Source of the DNA: Doris montereyensis | Lineage: Eukaryota; Mollusca; Gastropoda; Nudibranchia; Dorididae | Assembly (NCBI GenBank): GCA_037039925.1 | Contig: JAXRKP010000129.1 | Span: 382,501-446,500 of the forward strand | Reading direction: 5' to 3' | Length of the DNA stretch: 64,000 bases | Part shown: positions 51,079-62,749 of the stretch, piece after piece | Layout: each line of letters starts with the position of its first letter | Numbering within the stretch: the first letter of the stretch is position 1 | Position numbers and translations under genes: made by a program | The notes under the pieces: model-generated | What the model was told of the DNA's origin: nothing | The model's input: the letters and a program-made list of their open reading frames with translations, nothing else | Database searches by the model: none

Positions 51079-54000
51079 TCACAACCCCAGGCATCCAGTA
51101 ACACAGTATGCCTTCAGTCCAAATTGACAAAAACCTAAGTAAAAACACACCGGTTTTTGCCACAAGTATTCCTTTTTGATACAATGCAAGGTAGGAATGC
51201 TATAGGAATGCTTACGGTTCTCTTCACAAGGGAAAAAAAACTGGATATTCTTACCCCCATCCTTTAGAGTACCACACAGATATCTCAACTTTTCTTTTTT
51301 GTGCAGTAAAAAATCCTCAATATTTGTCTTCTCAGTACAATCTCCACAGTAAACAAGGTCTTCCAGAGGTTTCCCATTTCCAAGACAAAACAATAGATTT
51401 TCTCTGCTATTATATTTCCTCCCATTCTGACCCTGTGTTTTACAAGTGCTGTCACAAGCATGCTGCCATTTTTGTAAAACATCCAATAAAGTATTAGTAT
51501 TACAATCAAGCTGTTCTGATTGTACTTGTAGTTCTAAAATTCTTTCTGGTGTGGGAAAATGAAAAATGACGTAATACCACCAATGAACAAAAAGAATTGT
51601 CCTTCTTGGACACTTCTAAAGGACATTCAAAACACTGTTTTAGTTTTAGACTCCATTGAAGAATTTTGATGTATGGGATCGGGGATGGAAGTTTTCCATT
51701 TATCATAAGAACAGTGACTATGTCCAGCATTGCTTGCAAATCTTTATAGCCACAAAACAAACCATCCATATTATCCCACATCAAAATGCAGCTTTCTTCA
51801 TACTTTTTCAGTTGCAGATCATCATCAGTCACATTGAGCAAAAACTTCAGGAACTTCACTCCTTTTGATTTGACACGTCTTAATCTGAACGCACATTTTT
51901 CCTTCTCTGACAGATGTGATGGAGCTTCATCTTTATCCTCACCAAAATATTCCTCAAGATCGATTTTCACATTAGAAAACATTGCTTTCATATTGTTTGA
52001 GTCACTGTCTTTAAATTCATCAATTTCTTGTGAGTCATGGCATACAAAAATGTCATCCAGTAGTTGTTGTATATTCTGGGAATCTTGAAACAAATCTTTC
52101 ACACAAGCTGGTTTTAAGAAGTCAAGCACTTGTGGGTTAAAGTCATCCTCTACTAAATATTTGTGAAATATTTCCTTACTTTCAAAGCAAGTACCTGTTT
52201 TGATAGCTTTGAGGAATATCGCAATTGATTGCAACTCTAGAATGTATCCAAAAGGACTGCATGAAAATTTGTATTTATTGTTATTCTCGTTGATTTGTGC
52301 TTTTTGAAATGATTTCCTACAATTCGTGAAAAGTTTATTAAGCTCTTCCAACTCTTCCTCCAGGTTATTTTGACCTGTCCAACCCTTGACTTTGTGTCTC
52401 AACTGGTGCAAGAAAACTTGTCCACTTGTATTCAACAGGTGTGAATCACTTGTAAAGATTTCAATGCTATGGCAGCATACTCTTCAGCTGATGTCAATTC
52501 TCCCAATTCTAAATGAGCACGAGCAATATGTTGTGCTATGAAAGCATCCTTTTTAATATAATAAAAAGTCTTTAAAATTTTGATTGCTTTCTGAGCACTT
52601 TCTGTTTTCCAAACGTGCAAAAACAGTGTTGAAAATTGGTCTTTTTTCAGAACATTATTCACTAATTGATACTGTCGTTTTATGCTGATTCTTTTGACTA
52701 TGTCATAGATAGGTTGAAAAACTTTGTTGTCTGGTTTGAGTATTTCAGTACACATAAGCTCAAGTATCAAGTCACTATCATTTTGTTTTATCTTATTTTT
52801 GATACAGTTCAAAATTTCAGAAGCGAACAATTGATTAAAAATTCTGACAGTCTTTCTTTTACTTTGGCATCTCTTGTTACCTACTGAGATATTGAGCAAA
52901 ATTTTTAGACTGGCACTAATTGTTGCCTCCACTTTCTTTTGCGGCTCATGTGAGCATAGGAAGCGTGAGTGTTTTGAAAAAGGCATGGATTAACTTGAAG
53001 CATAACATCAAAAAAAAAAAACTGGAATTTCAGTAAAATCAGCATCAAAGGTGTTCAGTAATGAAACAAATTTCAACACGTCTATTTCTTTTTCAACTTG
53101 TATGTCTTGCACGTACTCTTCTATAATTTTTCGCAAATATTTACGATCAAAGTTTTTTTTTAAAAGGTTGAATGAAAGAAGAAATTGTGGATCACTATTT
53201 TCTTTTGAATCTTCAGCAAATCTCTTTCTTAGGACATTGTTCTTTGTTTTGAACCATTGAAGTTCGCGAATATCGAGGGCCTGTCTCAGTAATTTTACAT
53301 TTGATTTACATCTTGTAACAGGAAGGTCAGCACAGCGCATGCAGATGAGGATGACACAAAACATGTTCGATGCTCCATCACATTTAGAATGTATGTGATC
53401 AGCTTTTATATTTAGACCATTTATTAATTGTTGTAAGTTCTCATTTCCTTTGTTGTCCACAAGTAAAAGTAATGGTTTTGGCTTTTCATCCTTGTGTAAG
53501 TAAATTTCTTCAAGCTGATCACAAGTATCCTGTGTAATGTTAAGCACAACACAGCATCTGTATTTTTTTCTCAGATCCCACAATATGTGCTTTGCAACAG
53601 TTGTTCCACCAGCACCTGGTTGGTGATAAAGGAACACAGAGGATATCACTTGTTGACCATTGCTGCTTTCATTATTTCCGTGCATAGCCCTTTCTACATC
53701 ATTTTTTACAACATCATGAATGGAGCGTCTTAAAACCTGATCTTCCAACCAAAAATTCAGCCATTCAACTTGTTCACCTCTATAGAAACGCTCTTCCACT
53801 TTCTTGGCACTATGACTATGAGTGTTTTTGTCTTCATCAGGCTCGATGGGATCCGACATGGAAAGAATTTCAACATCACACCAGCCTTGAAGTAACTTTT
53901 CTTGTATCTCAACAGGGCTACCATTAGAGTGAGGAATCTTACAAATAAGAAATTCTTCATATCTGCACCAGCCTTTAAAACTACTAGTAATTTGATCCCA

Positions 54001-55605
54001 TGTCATGCCAACAATGGAACGGTACAAAAAATCTTCCTTGTCAATGTCATCAACTAAATTTCTAGATAAAATCTGCTCTTGCCACGCTTTTGCAACTGTT
54101 TCTGATTCAGCCAACATGATCCACTGATTTGGCAAGACAAGTAAAGCATTATCGCAAGCCTCCCCTATTGTCCATTCATGTGGTGAAAAAGGCAAATGAC
54201 CAGCAAAATCCGATCTTTGTTGAAAATGTCCAAATAAGTATCCAAAGCTTCTTGAAATGCACGTTTTCTTTGTTTCTTCCATTTCACAATAGTCAAAGGC
54301 TCCATGTCTGTTTGTGTGTAACCATTGCAGAAAACCCACATGCAATTTTTTGCAACATGTAAGCCCTCTTTAAATGACTGATAATTTTCACATTTCTGTG
54401 GGTCAAAATTGTCCAATGTCAGTACTCTCACATTTGTCTTTTTCTCTAATGCTTTATAAAACCTATTATCAGAGTCAAAATCAAAGACAACCTCTGGATT
54501 CAGAACACTAACCAATTGTTCGATTTCACCTGATAAATGGTCATCTTGACATTTTTCTGGTGGACCTAACATAAGTAAAGGGAAAATGTCATCATCTAGA
54601 CTTTGACATCCACCGGTCACAAGATGTAGTAATCTATCATAAAGATTTTGAGTGTCCTTCTCCACAGGTTTTATTTCATGCAGCTCTCTTTCAGCAAGTA
54701 TTTTGACTTTCTGCTCATCAAAATCATATTCTTCCTGCAAGCTTTTTAAAACTTTTGGCTTTCCACTTTCAGAAAATCGTACAATGCAAGAAGCCATCTT
54801 GTAGTTTTCCTTAAGACATGGAATGTTTTTGGGAGAGATTTTCAGGAATTGCTTACCAAGAGTGGCATTAGAAGCTACAATATCAAATTCAATCACACAT
54901 CTTTGACCTTCTTCTTGCCAGGTACAATGTTCTTGTTTGGTATAGACTGGAATGAACTCTACTTGTACAATTCTTTTTACGATTTCCACTTGGCTTTTGT
55001 GAAGTGCCTGATGAAGGATGTGATCCACTCTTTTTTGTACTTCATCTTTTTCAATGATCACTCCAACAATCTCTCCCGATCTATACTGTTGACATAACTC
55101 ATGATTGATGCCAAAGTGAATTGTTCCATTGCGTCTTTCATTCACACAAGCAGCAACAAATAGAAGCATGTTAACAGCAATAAATTCATATTTTTTTCCC
55201 TCGGATTTATCTGTGACTAGGTGAAAACAATTTACACATGCATTTCTTTTCGGTTGTGAACATAAGTATCAAACTTGACACACTTTCCCTGAATGTAAGA
55301 CACATTATTGGCATGCACAGAAAGTTCAAATTTCCTCAAGCTCTGAGAGCTTGATGCAGTAGCAGTGTATGTAGGTTGTTTAAAACTTTTGATGAGGGAA
55401 TTTAACAAATGGCGAGATCCTAGTGTCAAAGAAGGTGCAGCCTCATTTTTCTCATCTTCAGTCAAGGAAAGAAGGGTGGCACCTGATATTTCATTTTTCT
55501 CCAGTTCAAGCAAGGGTTGATTATTTATACCTTGGTTGTCAAAATGTGGTTTAAGGCGATGTCTCACTTCAGTAGGAGTTAATGTTGAAAAAGGCGTATC
55601 ACCTT
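51079..55605 (-). CDS. SAMD9/SAMD9L-like protein, large 3' exon with several frame changes
   Basis: After TCTGCTACAG (55606) one block of about 4.5 kb codes for a SAMD9-like protein. In order: a SAM domain (55600-55400; LTPTEVRHRLKPHFD, EISGATLLSLTEDE, LGSRHLLNSLIKSF); an AlbA_2-like region (55190-54700; FVAACVNERRNGTIHFGI, GEIVGVIIEKDEV); a SIR2-like region (54650-54000); a P-loop NTPase (53645-53600; FLYHQPGAGGTTVAKHILWD) with LLLLVDNKG; helical repeats (52986-51700); and a Cys-containing C-terminal region ending GLKAYCVTGCLGL. Vertebrate SAMD9/SAMD9L act in the cytoplasm in antiviral and growth control. The frame changes near 55235, 54180, 53005, 52435 and 51555. Four lie beside A or T runs (AAAA, TTTTT, 12 T, TTTTT), and sense coding continues across each, so either indel errors or a young pseudogene. 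Upstream exons were not found. Confidence 0.87.
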
Positions 55606-55784
55606 CTGTAGCAGATTTGCATGGGGATAGAAAAGCATTGAGTCCTCAGTTCTTTTATCACTTCACATTGTAACATTTCATGCACAAATAGGTGTATTTA
55701 TCTATACATTTTGAAAGTGATGAGATTGAAAATTAAGAAAAAATGAAATACAGCATACATTTGTTCACAAATGCACCTTAGCCA

Positions 55785-56020
55785 TTGCCTTAGTGACCTT
55801 GCAATAAGGCTAACAGACCAGGGATTATGAGGTCCTGGGTTCAAATCCTGGCAAAAGTGGATCCGACGCTGTGTTCTTTGAGGAAGATAATTCATATGCA
55901 TTTCCTCACTTCATGCTTGTGCAAATGGGTATAAAAGCATCAGTTGGGGAGTAAAATCTATGCAATGAAAATTGGGATAAACTCTCTCTCTTTATAGACC
56001 GTAATAGCCAAAAAAAAAAA
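55785..56020 (+). repeat. SINE B copy, plus orientation
   Basis: It has a tRNA-like head ending GAGGTCCTGGGTTCAAATCC (consensus B box), then TTTCCTCACTTCATGC, GTGCAAATGGGTATAAAAGC and ATAGACCGTAATAGCC. It lies just upstream of the SAMD9-like exon. Confidence 0.82.
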
Positions 56021-57203
56021 AATCTTCTAAAAGCACATAAATTTCAAGTTCAAAGATTTCAAACGCAAGGAAAAGTATAGTCATTGGATGATAACTCGCT
56101 GTTAGGAGAAGAGAAAAACATGCAATTGAGAGTACCATGCAGGTGTGGAAAGCCTCTAAGTAATTCCTGTAAGTGTTTATAATTCTACTGCCTACTCCTG
56201 TTGGTGTTTATGCTACGTGATGGGGCAAGTTGTTTGTAGAGACATAACAATATGTGCGGTTTGGGTGATTATATTTGATTTTGTTTGTTTGGAGTTTTTG
56301 TGTTTTATTTTGTTTTTCAATTTTAATCGCAATTATTCTGTGTGTTGGTGACACACAAGTCAGTTCTATAGACCACACAGTAGGCTCCAGCAAGCTAGAT
56401 GCATGACGAGCATGCATCACAGTACAAGGTGATCACATCACAGTTTACACCTACATACATGTGCCAAGGGTTTCCCCATCTTTAGATTGTTGATTTTCAC
56501 CGTCTTTCTTCTTTTAAATAAAAAAAATTCCTTCTTTTATTTTTGTTGTTGCTTTTAGTGTGCGTAGAGAGTGAATTACTTCCTAAATACTTTCACAGTT
56601 TTGTAGTTTTTGAGCATGCAATTAGGAATAATTTGGCTTGCATTTATGAATACTTTTTAAACAGAAAAAATTGTGGTCACCTGCCTTCAGCGTGCATTTA
56701 TGCAAACTGTGCAGTTAACAGTATTCCTGTATCCAATGACTAGTGTACCTATTACTTCATCCCATTTACTGCCTTTTCTTTTCTCTGTAATGACAATGCA
56801 CCACAGTCAAAGAGCTTCAACCCACTCTCTTGTTTTTCTCATCAAGATTAAAGACAAAAATTACCACGCAAATGACAATATTATGCGGCAAACATGTCTG
56901 ACTGAAATGGACAGTGAAGAGAACAAAGATTAATGATTCTTTTCTTTAATTCTACCTTTTAATGTTCACCTTCACTTCTGAAGATTCTAACATGTTTTTT
57001 GTGATCTATGTTGGAAATATATGGTTAAGGATATAATTTACATTGTTGATGGAGAATGAGATAGTAGGTGTATGAAGGTGTATTCAACGCACAGAGGATG
57101 AATTTAAAGGTGTGCAGGTGAGGTTAACATGTTGAGAGGTGAGAGAGTAAAATCACCATTTCCATTCAGATGTACACATACACAACTTTACATCTCGTAC
57201 ATA
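56021..57203. other. No recognised feature
   Basis: AT-rich, with short frames without domains (56208-56420 minus, 56543-56933 plus). Nothing supported. Confidence 0.4.
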
Positions 57204-57956
57204 CAGTCTGGTTTATCGCAACTCAGTTAATCACAACTGCTGCTTAATCACAAATTTCCCCAAGAAGAGGAATAAATTCTACATATAAGTCACTGGTTAA
57301 TCGCAACTCACTTCGGATAATCAAAACCCCACCGACACTTTGTTTCACATTTTCAATCGTCTTTTTCTCATTTCACACTTTGCTTACCAATGCTTGCATG
57401 TCTACGTTGTTATTACCCAACAACCGTAACTATACGATAGTCTTACACTGATTGTGGGTCTAGTAGACAGTAAAAGGTACAATAGGCCTTGTCTAGAGAT
57501 GATTCATACAGCTGGAGAGTGTGGTATTGTACAGTACAATAAGCAACACATGACTGTCCCTAGCCCATAAGCCGATTGGGCAGCCGACAACCGACGATTC
57601 AGATCAAATGGAGTGACGTCACTTATCGGGAACTGGATACGCTGTAGTTCACTACACAGCTAGCTTAACATAAGCAATGAACTAAAGTATTGCAGTGAGC
57701 TTTATTCGCTGTGTAGTATCTGTTTAAAGGTATACAACTTTGACAAAGATCAGAATGCTCATGATGGTCGCAAGTCCGTGAAACACGGAGAGCAAAGTTG
57801 TAGATGCAAAACAACATTGCAACAAACATACCTAGTCATCAAGTACTGAAATGACCCTAAATAGTGGGCCCACAGCGAAATCCAGTTAATCACAACTTTG
57901 GTTAATCGCAACAATGTTACCGCTCCCATTGTGTTGCGGTTAACCAGAGTTGACTG
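57204..57956. mobile_element. TA-flanked inverted-repeat element (CAGTC ends)
   Basis: The left end is CAGTCTGGTTTATCGCAACT; the right end read inward is CAGTCAACTCTGGTTAACCG. They match if five bases (AACTC) are missing on the left. GGTTAATCGCAAC/AGTTAATCACAAC phrases repeat within both arms. TA flanks both ends (57202-57203, 57957-57958). Confidence 0.75.
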
Positions 57957-58104
57957 TATATCAATAATCATCGGAAAAAAATTCAAGAAGAAGTAACAAT
58001 TGATTACTAATAATAATGTTCATAATAAGAAGAATATAACTTAATAATAATATAAAATAATAATATTAATTATAACAATAAATATAATAATAATATGAAT
58101 AGTA

Positions 58105-59212
58105 CAGTGGAACCTCTCTAAGCGGGAAGTCTTGGTGGAATGTAAAATCGTCCCAATTTGCCGGGTTTCTCGATATGTTGGGGACCTAGGAATTTTGGTT
58201 TCCCTCAGCAGTTTGAGGTACCTAAACCCTTCTGTGGGTGGTAAAATGCAGAATTAAACGAACAAGTAGCCACAGAACCTGTAAGTTGATCAAAATGAAG
58301 ATCGCATTCATCAAAGATGTCACTCACACTCATAATCAATATTCCTTAGATGGTAGATAGATAAGATACGTAAACGAAAAGGCATGGTGGGTCGTAAAAT
58401 GCCCTCGTGTCCACTCTTGCAATTATCAGATGACGCTGGCAATAAAAGACTACGACAGTGCACAACTTTCTAAATGCTGCCCCGTGTCAACACTGTACTG
58501 TATAGTTAGGTGGACGAGCAAGGTCTGGCTGGACAAAAAGGCATGGTGGGTCGTAAAATGCCCTCGTGTCCACTCTTGCAATTATCAGATGATGCTGGCA
58601 TTAAAAGAATACGACAGTGCACAACTTTCTAAATGCTGCCCCGTGTCAACACTGTACTGTATAGTTCGGTGGACGAGCAAGGTCTGGCTGGACAAAAAGG
58701 CATGGTGGGTCGTAAAATCTCCTCTCGTGTCCACCCTTGCGATTATCGGATGAGGCGGGCAATAAAAGACTGTGACTAGTGCGACAGTGAACAACTTTCT
58801 AAACGCCACCCCGTGTCAACACCGTACGGTATTGTTAGGTGGACGAACAAGATTCGGCTGGACGCCTGCTTTCACGCCTTTGTAATGGATATCTGGTGTG
58901 TCTGGCTTATGGTTGTTGCGAACTGGCACTTGCGACATCGTGCATACATTATGCAATGTATAACATGTGTAGCACTAATACAGGTGTAATAATTGATGTT
59001 TTGTTAACACGGAAACCACATTGAACATAAAAAGTGAGTGTTGGAAATATTAAACATGGCGGAAATGGTGATGATAATCAATGGAACCCCGTGAAAATTG
59101 TCCCGATTAGCTGGGGATCTTTCCCGTTTACAGAAGTAAAATGTATAGAAAAAGTTCTGTTTCTGGGAATTCTTCCCGATTGGCCAGGTTTCCCGATTTA
59201 AGAGGTTCCACT

Positions 59213-59213
<1 letters not shown>
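58105..59213. mobile_element. TA-flanked inverted-repeat element (CAGTGGAACC ends) inserted in a TAA-rich tract
   Basis: The left end CAGTGGAACCTCTCTAAGCG and right end read inward CAGTGGAACCTCTTAAATCG share their first 13 bases, then both give GGGAA. TA flanks both sides (58103-58104, 59214-59215). TAA-rich sequence lies on both sides (58005-58100 and 59214-59302). The 1109-base interior holds three tandem repeats and no transposase. Confidence 0.82.
58381..58862. repeat. Three 159-base tandem repeats inside the element
   Basis: Units start at 58381, 58540 and 58699 with GGCATGGTGGGTCGTAAAAT. Each continues CGTGTCCACTCTTGCAATTA, CAGTGCACAACTTTCTAAAT, CCCCGTGTCAACACTGTACT and AGGTGGACGAGCAAGGTCTG. 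Units 1 and 2 are almost identical; unit 3 is more diverged. Confidence 0.95.

Positions 59214-59302
<89 letters not shown>
59214..59302. repeat. (TAA)n microsatellite
   Basis: About 29 TAA units with one TTA interruption, directly after the element above. Confidence 0.97.
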
Positions 59303-60632
59303 TACTTTGTTTTCCATCATTGGCACATCTTTTTGATCACATCAGTAGTTAAAATATCCAGGCATATGTAAGGTGTAGAAATATAACACAGTTTGTATAT
59401 AACTATTATATGACTAAGATTCAAGGTAAAATCTTTTCAGAAGTTAAAAATGTATGGTACATGAAGCTATTGGGGGGAGGGGGAAAGAGCGTGTAAAAGC
59501 AATCAATATTGTAGGTCAAGCCTCTGCCTATGTGACCTGCCTATTTGTAGGGCAGGTAAAGACTGACAGCATGCAGCACTGTGCCATGCTGTGTTAGGCC
59601 TGCACTAAGAGACACAAACACGCAATGTTATTACATTGTAGCCATGTGAGGGTGGGGCCTAGCCTATCATTATTGTAAGAATACATTACATACAGTACAC
59701 CATCTCCTCCCAGCACGTCGCACTCAGTAGCTGATCTGAATTTGAATTTTCGTTTATTACATTGAGTTTAGCAGACCATTTGGCCAAAAGAAAGGTCGGC
59801 CTCTTAACCAGATGTAGGGTTTTTGAAGCATCCTTTTAGACATGGTAATTAAAGAAGGAAAATTCCATTACATGAAAAAGCGGCCTGCTAGTACTAGGCA
59901 GGCCAACCTCTTAGGCGGCGGCCCCTTGGACAACGACCACTGTACTGTATACTAACCTGAAATTTTCAAGGATGGTCCCGGATTCACAGTCTCCTCTTGT
60001 GTCGCTTCAACTTTTGTCACATTTTTAATATATCTTCAAAGTTACTTGGAAAAATCTTAACTGATTATCATGGAAGCATATGAGAAATTTAGTAACAATC
60101 AGGGATTTGTTTTATCTGCCAGGTAAGACTGAAAGATTTTGATTTCTGACACTTATTTCTAGTTCTTGCGAACACAACAACGTGAACATTATAATTATGA
60201 ATGGAGTGGATAAGCTTTCAATTTTCTATGAAGTTGCCAAGTGACATACATCTACTTGTTCTCGTATGGCACAATCTTCTTTGACGTAACATAGACACCA
60301 ATTTGCCAGCCAAAATACGAACTTGAATTTATATTCACTTTAAACAATGGGCTGTTATTGAATTCCACAAAGCTGAAGAATGAACACTTACAACAGAAAT
60401 TATAGATGAATGAAAAACATCTGTGCATGCATAGGTTAGTGTCATCACGACTTGAAGGATATTTCTAAGGGTGGTTATGCAGCTCCAATTAACCTTTAAT
60501 ACCAGATGCACTGTGGGCAACCCATTTAAGCAACAAGCAAGCATCAACAAGCCCATTTTGATCAATTGATTCATGTTGATCGCAGTGTGAAGCAATTATA
60601 CATTTCTCACATTCTTTAGATCTTTAGAGAAT
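59303..60632. other. Mostly unrecognised; one possible short inverted-repeat element
   Basis: 59772-59942 may be a small element: right end read inward CAGTGGTCGTTGTCC then GGCC, left CAGACCATTTGGCC, and both arms carry GGCCTCTTA-like blocks; TA follows on the right. The ends match poorly. Nothing else recognised. Confidence 0.35.
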
Positions 60633-61330
60633 ATGTTGGCCACATCATTCATAATATTCTACATTACAGGAAAGTGTTGGATCTCCTGGATGCTCACCTT
60701 TAAGTTTAAAGAAAATCTAGTGTACATTAATTGTGAAGAACTTTCACCTCAATTTGAACATAAGTTGGTAACAGAAGATGAAGTGTGGGCTCACCACTGT
60801 GATTCAGAAGCCAAAATACAATCAAAAGAATACAAGCTAAAGCCCGAAGAAACTTGAAATCACTACTTAGGCAAGGAAAAGCTCATTGCAATTTTCCGGG
60901 ACTGTAATGACACTAGTCCATATGGAATTCTTAAAGCAAGGCAATTAGGGACCTTAAAATGATATAAAGAAACACTTAAAAGGCTAAGACAACATTTAGG
61001 AGGAGTTTGTTCATTTAAAGACAAAGTATAATGCATCACAACAATGTCAGACCACAAAGAAGTGAAAAAAACCCAAAACCATCTTGAGTATATCAAGATC
61101 ATTGAAGTCATGCCCAACCCTTCCTGCATTCCTTATTTAGCTCCATGTGACTTCTTTTTGTTTTGTAAGTTTAAAAGACATCTGATGGGACATGATAACA
61201 GATATGACACTGAAGCACAAACAGAAGTGATTGGAACCTGTTGTACAAAATCATCAAACTTTTTTTTTTTTATGAAATGTAGCAATTTGTTGATAGTTGG
61301 TATGTTTGTGTGAACAAAAATGGCAGAGAT
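60633..61330 (+). pseudogene. mariner-type transposase remnant
   Basis: Pieces read KLVTEDEVWAHHCDSEAKIQ (the VTGDETW-HHYDPETK block with the first catalytic Asp), KGKLIAIFRD-like sequence after 60870, and PNPSCIPYLAPCDFFLFCKF with KRHLMG (the PPYSPDLAPSDFFLFPKLK block with the last catalytic Asp). The middle HQDNAPAH block is degraded. Stops and frame changes are frequent, so it is an old dead copy. Terminal repeats were not found. Confidence 0.85.
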
Positions 61331-61817
61331 GTTTTAAAAATAAAGACACCATTTTAAAGAAAGTATTCTAAGCTTTCGATTGATATTTTATTTTTGTAAA
61401 TGATGTCAAGGAGGAATCAAACTTTTCCAGCCCAGAGATTTATCTTGAAAAATGTTTTCCTTGACTATCTATGTGTATATATTTGTGGGTATGTGTGTTC
61501 AACCATGATTGCAAACAAATTATTAAGACATCAAGAAAGCTTATTAAAATCTTAACGTCTTTGTGCTATGATACATTCATTGAATATGTCACACAGTGCA
61601 TTATATTTTAGTGCACATATATACAAAGACAAAGTAAGTAAAATCTAGTGTCCTGAGATATGTGCTCTTTTAAAGGAATCACAATTTTTATAAAAACACA
61701 AAGTGAAATAAGATTGAAATTTTTAGGGAGTGGGTTGAATTGACTTTACAGAAGTCCCAAAAAATAATTTAACGAATAAGAATATCTTCATACATTCTAC
61801 ACGAGAAGTATTAAAGT

Positions 61818-62080
61818 TTAAGCTGCTGTGTCAAAGGATACGCTGTGGTCTGCTTTTTTTCCAGTTTCTTTTGGCTTTTGTATTTTTTCAGCATGAGTAA
61901 AGTATTTCTTAATAAAACTGTAAAGGTATGACTGGTCCCAGGGTAAACATGCTCTGAATACGTCATCATTTGAACATAGGACATCCATAAAGTCTGACAG
62001 TGGTGTTTCAGCCCCATCTTTATCTACAAAATTCTGACCAAAAATATTTCTGGCACTCTTTTCAAAAAATCGTGGATTCA
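61818..62080 (-). CDS. Probable last exon of an unidentified minus-strand gene
   Basis: After CCTTTGCTTTCTCAG the exon completes a codon with two bases and reads NPRFFEKSARNIFGQNFVDK, then DGAETPLSDFMDVLCSNDDV, then FRACLPWDQSYLYSFIKKYF, then THAEKIQKPKETGKKADHSV, ending SFDTAA-stop. The composition is that of a real soluble protein, with a basic C-terminal tail. I do not recognise the family. No AATAAA is obvious within 100 bases after the stop. It lies upstream of the SAMD9-like block on the same strand, but the stop makes it a separate transcript end. Its earlier exons would be to the right, through the GAA tract or outside the window. Confidence 0.5.
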
Positions 62081-62749
62081 CTGAGAAAGCAAAGGAATTA
62101 TATGACTAAAAAGAAAATACGTTTTTGATTGCAAGTTATTTCCAAATTTTGGCATCAACAGAATATGTTTTAAATAAAATTGTAAGTAACATAGATGAGA
62201 ATATAGGTTTCATGTTTATGAACAAAATAATCATGTTGACAAAAAATGAGAATAAAATTTAAAGAAACCATGTCGTCACTGCATTTCGCTATCCATGTAT
62301 GGAGCATTTCAGCTAGTTTCGAGATAATTGGGAAAAAACTTTTCCTTCTCCAGAGATAAAGCGATTACCTTCCTGATTCTTACATATGTTGTATAAGATT
62401 TGAGGCTGCATGAATACAAAGTGAAAAATTAGTTAATTATCTTCCTTAACACGTTGTTTATGGGCCATATGCATATTGAACCCTAATCCTGCATGCGCTA
62501 TGCAGTATGGTCACTGCCGAGAGCAGGTCTGATGAACATGCATTTAGCGCAGCAAAAGACGGGCTAGCGAGTTGATTTCACACGCGTGTGTTGACAGCTA
62601 AAATGAAAACACGTTTATCGCAGCAGAATAGAGCTAACTGAATTTTATCATTAAATAGTAAAGATAATCCCTCTATTTTGAAACAATGTCATCCATTACA
62701 CATGTTATAAGTTTGTGCCGCCACCCCCAACCCCAGCCCCACTCGGAAA
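62081..62749. other. No recognised feature
   Basis: AT-rich sequence, presumably intron or intergenic, with GCATGCG/TGCATT palindromic bits at 62490-62545. Confidence 0.35.

Noticed and set aside
61811..62017. Alternative minus-strand frame overlapping the 61818-62080 exon
   Set aside because: Shadow frame with no splice border of its own.
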